Shown: positions 25,863 to 35,250 of the stretch, one piece after another
How the letters are laid out: the number at the start of each line of letters is the position of its first letter
How positions within the stretch are numbered: the stretch's first letter is position 1
Assembly (NCBI RefSeq): GCF_003014735.1
Contig: NZ_PYAX01000018.1
Coordinates: 81,748-145,747 of the forward strand
Length of the DNA: 64,000 bases
Direction of reading: 5' to 3'
From: Saccharothrix carnea
GTDB lineage: Bacteria; Actinomycetota; Actinomycetes; Mycobacteriales; Pseudonocardiaceae
Translations under genes and position numbers: made by a program
Notes under the pieces: model-generated
Told to the model about the DNA's origin: nothing
The model's input: only the letters and a program-made list of their open reading frames with translations
Databases searched by the model: none

Positions 25863-27509
25863 TCAGCGGTACCTGTTCCGGGTCGCGCCGCAGCGCCCCG
25901 GTGTCCGGGAGCGGAAGTCCGGTGCGGGACGGGCCAGGGCGGGCAACGCGCACAGGCGGGCTTCCGCCCGGGTGAGCCTGCGGTGCGACCAGGTCAGGAC
26001 GGTGTGCGCGCCGGCCGCGGCATCGTGGCCCTCCAGCTCGGTCGGCCCGAGTTCGCGCAGTTCGGCGGCCAGCGCGCTCAGCGGCAGGCTCGGGCGGGTG
26101 CAGGCGTGCCCCGCCGTGATGCCCAGGGCCAGGGGGAACCCGCCGCACAGCTCCACCAGCTCCTCGACCGCCGCCGGCTCCTCCCGCACCCGGACGGCGC
26201 CGAGGCGCTCGGTCAGGAACGCGCGGGCGTCGGCGGCCGACAGCACGTCCAGCGGCACGTGCCGGGCGCCGTGCCCGATGATCAGCCCGGGCAGGCTGTC
26301 GCGGCTGGTCACGACCACCGCGCAGGTCCGGCCGCCGGGCAGCAGCGGCACGACCTGGGCGGTGGCGGCGGCGTTGTCGAGCACCAGCAGCACCCGTCTG
26401 CGCGCGACCAGGGTGCGGAACAGAGCCGTCTGGGCGTGCGGGTCGGTCGGCCGCCGGTCGGCGGCGACGCCGAGCGCGTCGAGGAACCCGCGCACCGCCA
26501 CCACCGGCTCCATGGGCGCCCCTCCGGCGCCGCCGAGGTCCACGAACAGCTGGCCATCGGGGAACCGGTCGAGGTGCCGGTGGGCCCAGTGCAGCGCCAA
26601 CCAGGTCTTGCCGATGCCGCCGGAACCGACGATCGCGGCGATGCCCACCGTGGCGGCCGTGCTCATGGCGTCGAGGCGGTCCAGTTCGTCACGGCGGCCG
26701 ACGAACGGCAGCGGCGCGGCGGGCAGTTGGCGCGGCACCGCGGGTCCCGCCGAGGCGGTCGGCGCGGTCAGGGCGGTGTCGCCGGCCAGGACCCGCCGGT
26801 GCAGCTCGCGCAGCGCGGTGCCGGGTTCGGTGCCCAGTTCCCCGACCAGGCGGGTGCGGACCTGCCGGTAGTGCGCCAGGGCGTCCGGGGTGCGCCCGGC
26901 CCGGTGCAGGGCCAGCAGGTACTGACCCTGCACGCGTTCGTCCAGCGGGTGCCGCGCCGCCCGCGCGGACAGCTCGGCCACCAGCTCCGCGCCCTGCCCG
27001 GCACGCAACCGGGCGTCCACGAGGTCGTGCTCGGCGGCCAGCCGCTCCTGCCGCAGCCGGTCGCGTTCGGCCAGCACCCACTCCCCCGCCAGACCGGTGA
27101 ACGCCTCACCGCGCCACAGCGCCAACGCCTCGGTCAACGCCACCACCGCGCCGTCGTCACCGGCACGGGCGCACAGGTGGCGGAACCGGTGCACGTCCAC
27201 CACCCGCTCGACCGCGTCGGCCACCAGGGCGTAGCCGCCCGACCGGTGCACGATCGCCAGCCCGTCCGCGTCGGCCAGCGCCCGGCGCAGCCGTGAGATG
27301 TAGCTGTGCAACGTGGCCCGCGCCCGCCGGGCCACCTCGGTGCCCCAGACCCGCTCGACCAGCCGGTCCACCGGCACCGCCCGACCGGCGTCGACCGCCA
27401 GCGCGGCCAGCACGCACCGCTGCCTGGGCGCGCCCAGGTCCACCGGCCGCCCGTCGACCTCGGCGGCCACCTCCCCCAGCAGACGCAGCACGACCGCCAC
27501 TCCGCTCAC
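25863..27509 (-). CDS. SARP-family regulator with NB-ARC domain, C-terminally shortened
   Basis: The product is about 548 aa, from GTG 27509 (or 27500). It has an OmpR-like DNA-binding domain (VVLRLLGEVAAEVDGRPV, residues 5-95), a bacterial transcriptional activation domain (about 100-245) and an NB-ARC ATPase with Walker A GSGGIGKTWLA and Walker B RVLLVLDNAA. AfsR-like proteins normally continue with winged-helix and TPR segments. Here the sequence reaches the usual LTRAEARL block and then ends in an Arg-rich, non-homologous tail (RSRTPGRCGATRNRYR), suggesting truncation or frameshift near 25900-25940. SARPs activate antibiotic clusters. The target here is unknown. The gene is divergent from the SH3 protein gene. 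Confidence 0.85.
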   Translation of the reverse strand: MSGVAVVLRLLGEVAAEVDGRPVDLGAPRQRCVLAALAVDAGRAVPVDRLVERVWGTEVARRARATLHSYISRLRRALADADGLAIVHRSGGYALVADAVERVVDVHRFRHLCARAGDDGAVVALTEALALWRGEAFTGLAGEWVLAERDRLRQERLAAEHDLVDARLRAGQGAELVAELSARAARHPLDERVQGQYLLALHRAGRTPDALAHYRQVRTRLVGELGTEPGTALRELHRRVLAGDTALTAPTASAGPAVPRQLPAAPLPFVGRRDELDRLDAMSTAATVGIAAIVGSGGIGKTWLALHWAHRHLDRFPDGQLFVDLGGAGGAPMEPVVAVRGFLDALGVAADRRPTDPHAQTALFRTLVARRRVLLVLDNAAATAQVVPLLPGGRTCAVVVTSRDSLPGLIIGHGARHVPLDVLSAADARAFLTERLGAVRVREEPAAVEELVELCGGFPLALGITAGHACTRPSLPLSALAAELRELGPTELEGHDAAAGAHTVLTWSHRRLTRAEARLCALPALARPAPDFRSRTPGRCGATRNRYR

Positions 27510-27712
27510 CCCCCGTGCGCCGAGACTTCCCCCGACACCAGGAATAGCCGCTCCACCAGCGCGATGCAGGAACTCTGCAAGAGGTTCACACCATGGGTGC
27601 CCCATCGTGGGCAACGGGGCGGCGACCACCACGTTCGGCAACACCGACGCCGTGGCCTGCCCGCGCCCAGGTCCCCCGCCGGGCCCACCAGTCATCGAAC
27701 AAGGCGGTAACC

Positions 27713-28078
27713 ATGAACAAGGTGAAGTCCGTGATCGCCATCGGGGCGGCGCTGTTCGGCTGCGTGACGTTCGGAGGCGTCGCCGGCGCGGAACCGGCGT
27801 CCGACCGGCACGCACCGCTGCCCGCGGCCACCTGCGCCGACTACGACTACGTGCGGGTCACCACCGACAGGTTGAACGTGCGGGCAGGCAAGGGCACCAA
27901 CTACGACGTCCTCAAGACCGTGTACCGGGACGACAAGCTGTCCTGCTACCCGGTGGAAACCGGTGGACGCTACTCCGCGTGCGGCTCCAGCAACGCCAAC
28001 GGCTGGATCCCGATCGACTTCCGCGGTGACGTCGGGATCGACGGCTACGTGGCGAGCACGTGCGTCGCGGACATGTGA
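27713..28078 (+). CDS. Small secreted SH3-domain protein
   Basis: The product is 121 aa with a signal peptide (MNKVKSVIAIGAALFGCVTFGG..AGA) and one bacterial SH3-type domain with the hallmark DRLNVRAGKGTNYDVLKTV. Four cysteines in the mature part (Cys at CADYDY, SCYPV, SACGS, STCVAD) could form two disulfides. Such proteins may bind peptidoglycan. AAGGCGG lies about 7 bp before the ATG. Confidence 0.85.
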   Translation: MNKVKSVIAIGAALFGCVTFGGVAGAEPASDRHAPLPAATCADYDYVRVTTDRLNVRAGKGTNYDVLKTVYRDDKLSCYPVETGGRYSACGSSNANGWIPIDFRGDVGIDGYVASTCVADM

Positions 28079-28100
28079 CGCCCGGGTCCTCGCGGTAGGA

Positions 28101-28152
28101 CGGACTCCTGGCGGATCGGGCCGGACGCGGAGCGCCCGCCGCCAGGAGTCCG
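28101..28152 (+). terminator. Terminator after SH3 gene
   Basis: CGGACTCCTGGCGG (28101-28114) pairs perfectly with CCGCCAGGAGTCCG (28139-28152). It is a 14-bp stem with a 24-nt GC-rich loop, starting 22 bp after the stop. Confidence 0.8.
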
Positions 28153-28165
28153 CCGCATGTCACTA

Positions 28166-28179
28166 TGCAACTAGTTGCA
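28166..28179. promoter_or_regulatory. PadR-type operator
   Basis: TGCAACTAGTTGCA is a perfect 14-bp palindrome 33 bp upstream of the PadR start. A second imperfect TGCAC...TTGCA pair follows at once. Autoregulation by the PadR protein is the likely use. Confidence 0.7.
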
Positions 28180-28211
28180 CTGCACCCCGTTGCACAGCTA
28201 CGGTCACCGGC

Positions 28212-28757
28212 ATGGCGTTGGAGCACGCGATCCTCGTGTCGCTGGACGAGCGCTCGGGCTCGGGCTACGAGTTGGCCCAGCGGTTCGAGAAGTCCATCGG
28301 CTTCTTCTGGGCCGCCACCCACCAGCAGATCTACCGCACGCTCAAGCGCATGGTGGAGCTGGGCTGGGTGTCGCGCCACGAGGTCGCCCAGGACGGCCGC
28401 CCGGACAAGAAGGTCTACGAGGTCGCCGACGCGGGCCGGGCTGAGCTGGCCCGCTGGCTGGCCTCGCCGAGCGAGCCGGAGACCCTCCGGCACGACCTGT
28501 CGGTGAAGATCCGCGGCGCGTCGCTGGGTGACGCCGCCGCGCTGACCGGCGAGATCGCCCGGCACCGCGACCTGCACGCCGAACGCCTCGACGTCTACCT
28601 CGCCATCGAGAAGAAGGACTTCCCGGACCCGTCGGCCCTGTCCGGCCGGCGGCTGCACCAGTACCTGGTCCTGCGCGGCGGCGTCCGGGCCGAGCGGGCG
28701 CTGGTCGAGTGGTGCGACGAGGTGCTGGCCGCGATGCGAGAGGACGACCGGCGATGA
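28212..28757 (+). CDS. PadR-family regulator
   Basis: The product is 181 aa. A winged helix (ALEHAILVSLDERSGSGYELAQRFEKSIGFFW...QIYRTLKRMVELGWV) covers residues 1-90 and a Vir_AP2-type helical dimerisation domain covers 100-181. It is translationally coupled (ATGA) to the flavoenzyme that follows, implying it controls that operon in response to the enzyme's substrate or another phenolic or enone-like ligand. A palindrome in the leader is the probable binding site. Confidence 0.92.
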   Translation: MALEHAILVSLDERSGSGYELAQRFEKSIGFFWAATHQQIYRTLKRMVELGWVSRHEVAQDGRPDKKVYEVADAGRAELARWLASPSEPETLRHDLSVKIRGASLGDAAALTGEIARHRDLHAERLDVYLAIEKKDFPDPSALSGRRLHQYLVLRGGVRAERALVEWCDEVLAAMREDDRR

Positions 28758-30769
28758 CCGCCTACCCCACCCTGCTCAAGCCCCTGGACCTGGGCTTCAC
28801 GACCCTGCGCAACCGGGTCCTCATGGGCTCCATGCACACCGGCAACGAGGACCGCGCCAAGGACTTCGACACGCTGGCCGCCTACTTCGCCGAACGGGCG
28901 CGCGGCGGTGTCGGCCTCATCGTCACCGGCGGTTTCGCGCCCAACCGGACCGGCTGGCTCTACCCGTTCTCGTCCAAGCTCACCACGCACCGCGAGGCGC
29001 GCAACCACCGCGTCATCACGCGGGCCGTGCACGAGCACGACGGCAAGATCGCCCTCCAGCTGCTGCACGCGGGCCGGTACGCCTACCACCCGTTGAGCGT
29101 GTCCGCGTCCGCGCTCAAGTCCCCGATCAGCAAGTTCCGCCCCCGCGCGCTGTCGGACCGGGGCGTGCGCGCCCAGATCGACGCGTTCGCCCGCGCCACG
29201 GCGCTGGCCCGTGAAGCGGGCTACGACGGCATCGAGATCATGGGCTCCGAGGGCTACTTCATCAACCAGTTCCTGGCGCCGCGCACGAACAAGCGCACCG
29301 ACCGCTGGGGTGGCAGCCCGGAGAACCGGCGGCGGATCGCGGTCGAGATCGTGCGCCGGTGCCGCGAGGCCGCGGGCCCGGACTTCATCATCATCTACCG
29401 GCTGTCGATGATCGACCTGGTCGAGGACGGCCAGACGTGGGACGAGGTGGTCGCGCTCGGCCAGGAGGTCGAGGCGGCCGGCGCGACGATCGTCAACACC
29501 GGCATCGGGTGGCACGAGGCACGGGTACCGACGATCGTCACGTCCGTGCCGCGCGCGGCGTTCACCGACGTCACCGCCAAGCTGCGCCCGCACGTCGGCA
29601 TCCCGGTGGTCACCTCGAACCGGATCAACATGCCGGAGGTCGCCGAGGAGGTGCTGGCGCGCGGTGACGCGGACATGGTGTCCATGGCGCGCCCGTTCCT
29701 GGCCGACCCGGACTGGGTGCGCAAGGCCGAGACCGGCCGGGCGGACGAGATCAACACGTGCATCGCGTGCAACCAGGCGTGCCTGGACCACACGTTCTCG
29801 TTGAAGAAGGCCTCGTGCATGGTCAACCCGCGCGCGGGCAACGAGATCACGTTGCGCCTGCTCCCGACCCGTCGCGCCAAGCGGGTCGCGGTGGTCGGCG
29901 CCGGTCCGGCGGGACTGGCGGCGGCGACCGCGCTGGCCGAGCGCGGGCACGCGGTGGAGCTGTTCGAGGCCGACGACGACATCGGCGGCCAGTTCGCCAT
30001 CGCCCGCCGCATCCCGGGCAAGGAGGAGTTCGCCGAGACGATCCGCTACTACCGGCGGCGGATCGAGCTGACCGGGGTGGAGCTGCACCTCGGCACCCGG
30101 GTCACCGCCGACGACGTGGCCGACTTCGACGAGGTCGTCATCGCCACCGGCGTCACGCCACGCGTGCCCGCCATCCCGGGCGTGGAGCGTGCGCTGTCCT
30201 ATGTGGACGTCGTGCGGCACGGCGCGCCGGTCGGTGACCGGGTCGCCGTGATCGGCGCGGGCGGCATCGGGGTGGACGTCACCGAGTTCCTCACCCACGC
30301 CTCCTCCCCCGCGCTCGACGTGGCCGAGTGGCGTGCCGAGTGGGGCGTCACGGATCCCGAGCTGGTGCGCGGCGGTGTCACCGCGCCGAAGCCCGCCAAG
30401 CCCGCGCGGCAGGTGTACCTGGTGCAGCGCAAGGCGTCCCGGATCGGCAAGGGCCTGGGCAAGACCACCGGCTGGGTGCACCGGGCGGCGCTGGCGGCCA
30501 AGGGCGTCGAGCAGGTGACCGGCGTGAACTACGAGCGGATCGACGACGCGGGCCTGCACATCACGTTCGGGCCCCACCGCGAGCGGCCGCAGGTGCTGGA
30601 CGTCGACACGGTGGTGGTGTGCGCGGGCCAGGAGTCGGTGCGCGACCTCGTGGACGAGCTCGCCGGGCGCGGCGTCGTCACGCACGTCATCGGCGGCGCG
30701 GACGTGGCCGCGGAGCTCGACGCCAAACGCGCCATCGACCAGGGCACGCGGCTCGCGGCCACCATCTGA
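28754..30769 (+). CDS. fadH: FadH-like 2,4-dienoyl-CoA reductase / old yellow enzyme
   Basis: The product is 671 aa, the same size as E. coli FadH. It has an N-terminal OYE-type FMN barrel (LLKPLDLGFTTLRNRVLMGSMHTG; MVSMARPFLADPDW), a 4Fe-4S cluster motif (CIACNQACLD...SCMVNP) and FAD/NADPH-binding Rossmann domains (VAVVGAGPAGLAAA; VAVIGAGGIGVDV). It reduces conjugated enoyl or dienoyl thioesters with NADPH and allows beta-oxidation of unsaturated fatty acids. Related enzymes act on other enones. Linkage to PadR and a SnoaL-like protein makes a detoxification or catabolic role on a different enone possible. Confidence 0.93.
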   Translation: MTAYPTLLKPLDLGFTTLRNRVLMGSMHTGNEDRAKDFDTLAAYFAERARGGVGLIVTGGFAPNRTGWLYPFSSKLTTHREARNHRVITRAVHEHDGKIALQLLHAGRYAYHPLSVSASALKSPISKFRPRALSDRGVRAQIDAFARATALAREAGYDGIEIMGSEGYFINQFLAPRTNKRTDRWGGSPENRRRIAVEIVRRCREAAGPDFIIIYRLSMIDLVEDGQTWDEVVALGQEVEAAGATIVNTGIGWHEARVPTIVTSVPRAAFTDVTAKLRPHVGIPVVTSNRINMPEVAEEVLARGDADMVSMARPFLADPDWVRKAETGRADEINTCIACNQACLDHTFSLKKASCMVNPRAGNEITLRLLPTRRAKRVAVVGAGPAGLAAATALAERGHAVELFEADDDIGGQFAIARRIPGKEEFAETIRYYRRRIELTGVELHLGTRVTADDVADFDEVVIATGVTPRVPAIPGVERALSYVDVVRHGAPVGDRVAVIGAGGIGVDVTEFLTHASSPALDVAEWRAEWGVTDPELVRGGVTAPKPAKPARQVYLVQRKASRIGKGLGKTTGWVHRAALAAKGVEQVTGVNYERIDDAGLHITFGPHRERPQVLDVDTVVVCAGQESVRDLVDELAGRGVVTHVIGGADVAAELDAKRAIDQGTRLAATI

Positions 30770-30791
30770 CGGATTCGACCAGGAGGCACGG

Positions 30792-31178
30792 ATGAACGCG
30801 GCCCTGCGGTTCAAGGCGGCCGTCGAGGCGGGCGACATCGTCGGCGCGACGGAGTTCTTCAGCGACGACATCACCCTGCACAGCCCGGTGAAGTTTCAGC
30901 CGTTCGAGGGTATCGACGCCGTGCGCGCCCTGTTCCGCGTGTTGCAGCGGACGTTCGAGGACTTCCGCTACGTCGGCCAGTACGACGGGCCGAACGGCCA
31001 CGTGCTGCACTTCCGCACCGTGGTGAGCGGCAGGCAGGTCGAGGGCATCGACCTGATCGAGCTGGACGAGGACGGCCGGATCGGCACGTTCACCGTGATG
31101 ATCCGGCCCCAGTCGGCGCTCACCGCGGTCGGTGAGGCGATCCTGGCGGGCCTGATGGCAGACGGCGCGGTGTCGTAG
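30792..31178 (+). CDS. SnoaL/NTF2-like protein
   Basis: The product is 128 aa and of the cone-shaped NTF2 superfamily (NAALRFKAAVEAGDIVGATEFFSDDITLHSP), without obvious catalytic residues. It starts 22 bp after the reductase with GGAGGCACGG before the ATG, so it is the third gene of the PadR operon. It may be an isomerase or hydratase accessory. The function is not assignable. Confidence 0.8.
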   Translation: MNAALRFKAAVEAGDIVGATEFFSDDITLHSPVKFQPFEGIDAVRALFRVLQRTFEDFRYVGQYDGPNGHVLHFRTVVSGRQVEGIDLIELDEDGRIGTFTVMIRPQSALTAVGEAILAGLMADGAVS

Positions 31179-31217
31179 CGCCCTGGCGCCGCCGGTCGCG
31201 GCACTAGGCTGCACGAC

Positions 31218-31820
31218 GTGGACTTCATCTTCACCCGGCCCGACTCGAAGACCTCCGCCGCCGCGCTGGAGGTGTGCCACGAGTACGCCGAGCCCTGGCT
31301 GCTGAACCACTCGTTGCGCGCCTACTCGTGGGCCGCCGCGTACGCCTCCCTCACGGACATCGCCTACGACGGTGAGCTGCTGTACGTCGCCGCGCTCCTG
31401 CACGACCTCGCGCTCACCCCGGCGTTCGACAACCACGCCCTGCCGTTCGAGGAGGCGGGCGGGCACGTGGCGTGGGTGTTCGCGGCCGGTGCCGGGTGGG
31501 GACGGGTGCGGCGCGACCGGCTGGCGGAGGTCGTCGTGCTGCACATGCGCGACGACGTGCCGGCCGAGGACGACCCGGAGAGCCACCTGTTGCAGGTCGC
31601 GGTCAGCGCCGACGTGTCGGGACGCGGGCTCGACCGGTTCCCCGACCAGGTCAAGGACGACGTGCTGACCCGGTACCCGCGGCTGGGGTTCGCCGACGCG
31701 TTCCTGAGCCGCGCCGAGGACCAGGCCGAGCGCAAACCGCGCTGCGCCGCCGCCGCGTTGATGCGCGACGGCTGGGCGCAGCGGCTGACGAACAACCCGT
31801 TGGACGCGCCCGGCCGGTGA
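31218..31820 (+). CDS. HD-domain hydrolase
   Basis: The product is 200 aa with the HD metal pattern: NHSLRAY (first His), ALLHDLAL (His-Asp), FEEAGGHVAW and VVLHMRDD. It resembles the cyanamide-hydratase-like and phosphohydrolase HD group. A GTG start lies shortly after a TAGGCT-like -10. The substrate is unknown. The stop codon lies in the loop of a terminator hairpin. Confidence 0.82.
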   Translation: MDFIFTRPDSKTSAAALEVCHEYAEPWLLNHSLRAYSWAAAYASLTDIAYDGELLYVAALLHDLALTPAFDNHALPFEEAGGHVAWVFAAGAGWGRVRRDRLAEVVVLHMRDDVPAEDDPESHLLQVAVSADVSGRGLDRFPDQVKDDVLTRYPRLGFADAFLSRAEDQAERKPRCAAAALMRDGWAQRLTNNPLDAPGR

Positions 31821-31832
31821 CCGGGCGCGTCC
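31802..31832 (+). terminator. Terminator overlapping the HD gene end
   Basis: GGACGCGCCCGG (31802-31813) pairs with CCGGGCGCGTCC (31821-31832). The 7-nt loop holds the HD gene's stop codon. The subtilisin gene, convergent, ends 10 bp away, so the hairpin can serve both. Confidence 0.75.
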
Positions 31833-31841
31833 GGGGTTCGA

Positions 31842-34800
31842 TCACCTCAGGCCGTAAGCCCGGATGATCGTCTGGTCGACCGCGTTGCCCGCGGCGTCAC
31901 GCGCCTGCGCCTTGAGCGAGACGAACTTCGCCCCGGCCGGGTGCGCGACCGCCGCCAGCCAGCGCTCACCGACCTTGACCAGCGGCGCGGGCCGCCACGT
32001 CGCGCCGTCGTCGAACGACACCTGCACGGCGGGCTTGGCCACGCCCCGGGCACCGGTCACGCCGTTGCGCTGCACGTACACCGGGATCGTGAACGACCGT
32101 CCCGCCGCCGTCCGGTTCTCGGCGTCCAGCGACGGCGCGAACCGCACCGCGAGCAGCGGCAGGGCCGCCGGGTCCTCGCCCGCGACGTGCTCGGAGGTGA
32201 ACGACCAGTCCGCCACCACCCGGGTGGACAGCTCGGCCACGCCGGACCGCTCCGCCTCGGTGTGCAGCCGGTAGGTGCCCTTGCCCGCGGGCACGACGCC
32301 CGTCACGTACCCGTCGTAGGGCGACTCGGCGAGCAGCACGCCGTCGCGGTGCAGCGTGGTCCTGGCGGCCGTGACGTCGGAGAACCCGTAGTGGTTCGGG
32401 TCCTGGTCGCTGAACACCGGCAGCGAGATCACGACCTCGTCGCCGAGCCGCCCCGCCCACTCGTGATCGCGGCTCCTCATCGGGAAGGCCGGTCCGAACA
32501 CGGCGGCGTTCCACTTCTCGGAGACCGTGCGGCCCGCGGTGAAGGTGCGCGGCAGCGCGGTCGCCTGGTTGCTCTGCGGCGGGAACGCCTGCGGCTCGGG
32601 CAGCTGCAGGAAGTCGCCGTACCAGCCGATGCCGGGCGTGTAGTACTCGGTGATCCGCAGTGGCAGCGGACCGCCCGCCATCTGGTCGCGGAACCCGGTC
32701 GTGCCCGGTCCGGCCGAGGCGACCAGCGACTTGACCTTCACCAGGTCACGGCGGTGGAACGCGCGGTCGAGCCGGTCGGGCACCGCGCCGTCGTGCCGCC
32801 AGGCGACCGAGTACTGGTACGGGCTGCCGACGAACGTGCCCTTGCCGTCCGGCTTGGCGAGCCGCCCGGCGACCTCGAACACCGCCGCACCCGGCGCGGA
32901 CGTCTTCGACGGCACGAACAGCACGTCCTCCGGCCGGAACCCGATGAACCCGCTGCCCGTCTCGCCCCACGACGCCGTCCGGCTGAAGAACACCTCGGTG
33001 TGCCCGGCCTCCGCGTCCGGTTCGTCCACCGACAGGGCGAGCGGCTTGCCCGCGCGGGCGTCGAACACGAACTCGGCGGGACCGGTGATCGTGACGCTGG
33101 GCTCCAGCACCTGGGTCAGCTGCCCGGTCGCCCGGGTCTGGATGAACGCGTCGGCGTAGAACGTGCCCTTGGGCACGCGGACGACGACCGTGCCGGACGG
33201 GTCGTGCCGCACGTACGCCTTGCGGTGGCCCATGTCGACGAGCCGGAAGAAGTAGTCCGGGGTGGGCGCGCCGGCGTGGTCGAGGAACGTGAGCTTGACG
33301 TCGTAGCTCTCGACCTCCTTGGTCACGCCGATCGGCGTGCGCAGCGGCGTGGCGCCGCCGGTGGCCACGACGGCACCGATGTACCGGCCCTCGGGGCCGT
33401 CGAGCGCGGTGTCGACGGTGACCAGGACGGTGGCCTCACCACCGGCGGGCACGGTGAGCGACGACGGTGAGAACGCGACCATCTCCGCGGGTGCCGGGTC
33501 GCCGTTCGGGGCGCGCAGGTCGGCGGTCGGCGTCAGGGTCACCGGCGCCGGGCCGGTGTTGCGGTAGGCGATCTTCGCCTGGATCGGCTGGTCGTCGGTG
33601 TGCGGCCACCGGGCCACGCCCAGGCTCAGCGACGCGGGTTCGGTGGTCAGCGACTGCTGCACGGCGGCGGCCACGTCCACCCGGCCCGCGCCCTGCTCGT
33701 GCGCGGTCAGGTCGGCGTTCGGCTTCGCGCTCGCCATGAGCGCGCTCTTGAGCTGCGCGGGTGTCCAGTCCGGGTGCTGCGCGGCGAGGATGGCCGCGGC
33801 TCCGGCCACGTGCGGCGAGGCCATCGACGTGCCGGACAGCGCCACGTGCGCGTCGCCGACCGGTGTGCCGATGCGGCCGTTCTTCGCCTTGGCCGCGACG
33901 ATGTCCACGCCCGGCGCGGTGATGTCCGGCTTGATCGCGTCGTCGTCCCAGCGCGGTCCGCGCGAGGAGAACTCGGCCAGCCGGTCGGACCGGTCCACGG
34001 CGCCTACGGTGAGCGCCAGGTCGGCCGCCGCGGGGCTGCCGATGGTCTGCTCGAACGGCCCGCTGTTGCCCGCCGAGACCACGAACAGCGCGCCGCCGGT
34101 GCCGGTGAGCCGGTTGACGGCCTGCGACATCGGGTCCGTGCCGTTCGTGCGCATCGAGCTGCCCAGGCTCATGTTGACCACGTCGGCGCCCGCCGCCACG
34201 GCCCACTCCATGCCCGCGATGATGTCCGACTCGTAGCCGCCGCCGTGGTCGTCGAGGACCTTGCCGTTGAGCACGGCGCTGTCCGGCGCCACGCCCTGGT
34301 AGCGGCCGGCGCCGGTGATGGTGGCCGCGACGTGCGTGCCGTGGCCGACCCGGTCGTCGGTGTCGGGGCTGTCGGTGAAGTTGCGCGACTCCACCACGGC
34401 GCCCGCGAGGTCCGGGTGCGTCGGGTCGACGCCGGTGTCCAGGACCGCGACCTTGGCGCCGGCGCCGGTGTGCCCGTCCTGCCACGCCCGCGGCGCGCCG
34501 ACCTGCGGCACGCTGCGGTCGAGCGTGGCCCGTACCGGACCGTCCAGCCACACCTTGTCGACGCCCGCGGCCCGAGCGCCCGTCCAGAACGCGGTGTCCT
34601 TCGGCACCTTCACCGAGTACCCGCCGATGCTGGTCAGCGGTTCACCGGCCACGGCCGGGCCGGTCGACGTCACGATCAGCGGCGTGACGCGGGTCGACCG
34701 GTCGTCGTAGCCGGCCCGGATCAGGCCCGTGACGTCGAACAGCCGCTCGTCCAGCCGACCGGACCGCACGTCGGCCAGCACGTCGGTCGGCAGCACGTGC

Positions 34801-35051
34801 AGGTCGCCGTGCTCGTCGAGCCGCTGCACGAACCGCACGTCGGCACGACCGCGACCGGGCCGCACCTGTGCCCGGTCGCCGCGGACGGTGACCACGTCAC
34901 CGGTCACCAGCGTGACCGTGCCCTCGGCGCGCGCACCGCCGGCCCGTTCACCCCGCTCCCCCGGCTCGGCCGTCGACGGCACGCCGGCGACGACCATCAC
35001 CGCCGCCGCGAACAGCCCCAACGTCAGCGGTGCCCTCGTTCTGCGGGACAT
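31842..35051 (-). CDS. Large secreted S8 subtilisin-like protease
   Basis: The product is 1069 aa. ATG 35051 has GAGGGGAG 5 nt upstream, and a signal peptide follows (LTLGLFAAAVMVVAGV). A propeptide (about 35-185) precedes the S8 domain, with triad Asp205 (VAVLDTGVDPTHPDL), His237 (GHGTHVAA) and Ser409 (SGTSMASPHVAG). The oxyanion Asn is in VVSAGNSGP. The remaining 600 residues are beta-rich (Fn3-like and other sandwich modules, for example RIAYRNTG-like and TVPAGGEATVLVTVD), as in vpr/1100-aa actinobacterial subtilases. It degrades extracellular protein. No regulator is adjacent. The DUF6461-like gene diverges 200 bp upstream. Confidence 0.93.
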   Translation of the reverse strand: MSRRTRAPLTLGLFAAAVMVVAGVPSTAEPGERGERAGGARAEGTVTLVTGDVVTVRGDRAQVRPGRGRADVRFVQRLDEHGDLHVLPTDVLADVRSGRLDERLFDVTGLIRAGYDDRSTRVTPLIVTSTGPAVAGEPLTSIGGYSVKVPKDTAFWTGARAAGVDKVWLDGPVRATLDRSVPQVGAPRAWQDGHTGAGAKVAVLDTGVDPTHPDLAGAVVESRNFTDSPDTDDRVGHGTHVAATITGAGRYQGVAPDSAVLNGKVLDDHGGGYESDIIAGMEWAVAAGADVVNMSLGSSMRTNGTDPMSQAVNRLTGTGGALFVVSAGNSGPFEQTIGSPAAADLALTVGAVDRSDRLAEFSSRGPRWDDDAIKPDITAPGVDIVAAKAKNGRIGTPVGDAHVALSGTSMASPHVAGAAAILAAQHPDWTPAQLKSALMASAKPNADLTAHEQGAGRVDVAAAVQQSLTTEPASLSLGVARWPHTDDQPIQAKIAYRNTGPAPVTLTPTADLRAPNGDPAPAEMVAFSPSSLTVPAGGEATVLVTVDTALDGPEGRYIGAVVATGGATPLRTPIGVTKEVESYDVKLTFLDHAGAPTPDYFFRLVDMGHRKAYVRHDPSGTVVVRVPKGTFYADAFIQTRATGQLTQVLEPSVTITGPAEFVFDARAGKPLALSVDEPDAEAGHTEVFFSRTASWGETGSGFIGFRPEDVLFVPSKTSAPGAAVFEVAGRLAKPDGKGTFVGSPYQYSVAWRHDGAVPDRLDRAFHRRDLVKVKSLVASAGPGTTGFRDQMAGGPLPLRITEYYTPGIGWYGDFLQLPEPQAFPPQSNQATALPRTFTAGRTVSEKWNAAVFGPAFPMRSRDHEWAGRLGDEVVISLPVFSDQDPNHYGFSDVTAARTTLHRDGVLLAESPYDGYVTGVVPAGKGTYRLHTEAERSGVAELSTRVVADWSFTSEHVAGEDPAALPLLAVRFAPSLDAENRTAAGRSFTIPVYVQRNGVTGARGVAKPAVQVSFDDGATWRPAPLVKVGERWLAAVAHPAGAKFVSLKAQARDAAGNAVDQTIIRAYGLR

Positions 35052-35250
35052 GTGGACTCCCCTCACCGTGGCGGTACCTCACCGACCACCACTGCCCTCG
35101 GTAACTAGGACACCGCAGAGAGCCACCACGTTGCTTCGGGGACGCGCAACCCGCGCTGCGATACCCACTCGGCCCAACCGTTCCCACACCCCGGCCTCAT
35201 CGGCCGTCATCCGCCCCGACCGCCGTGCCGACGAGCCCTAAGGTGATCGT

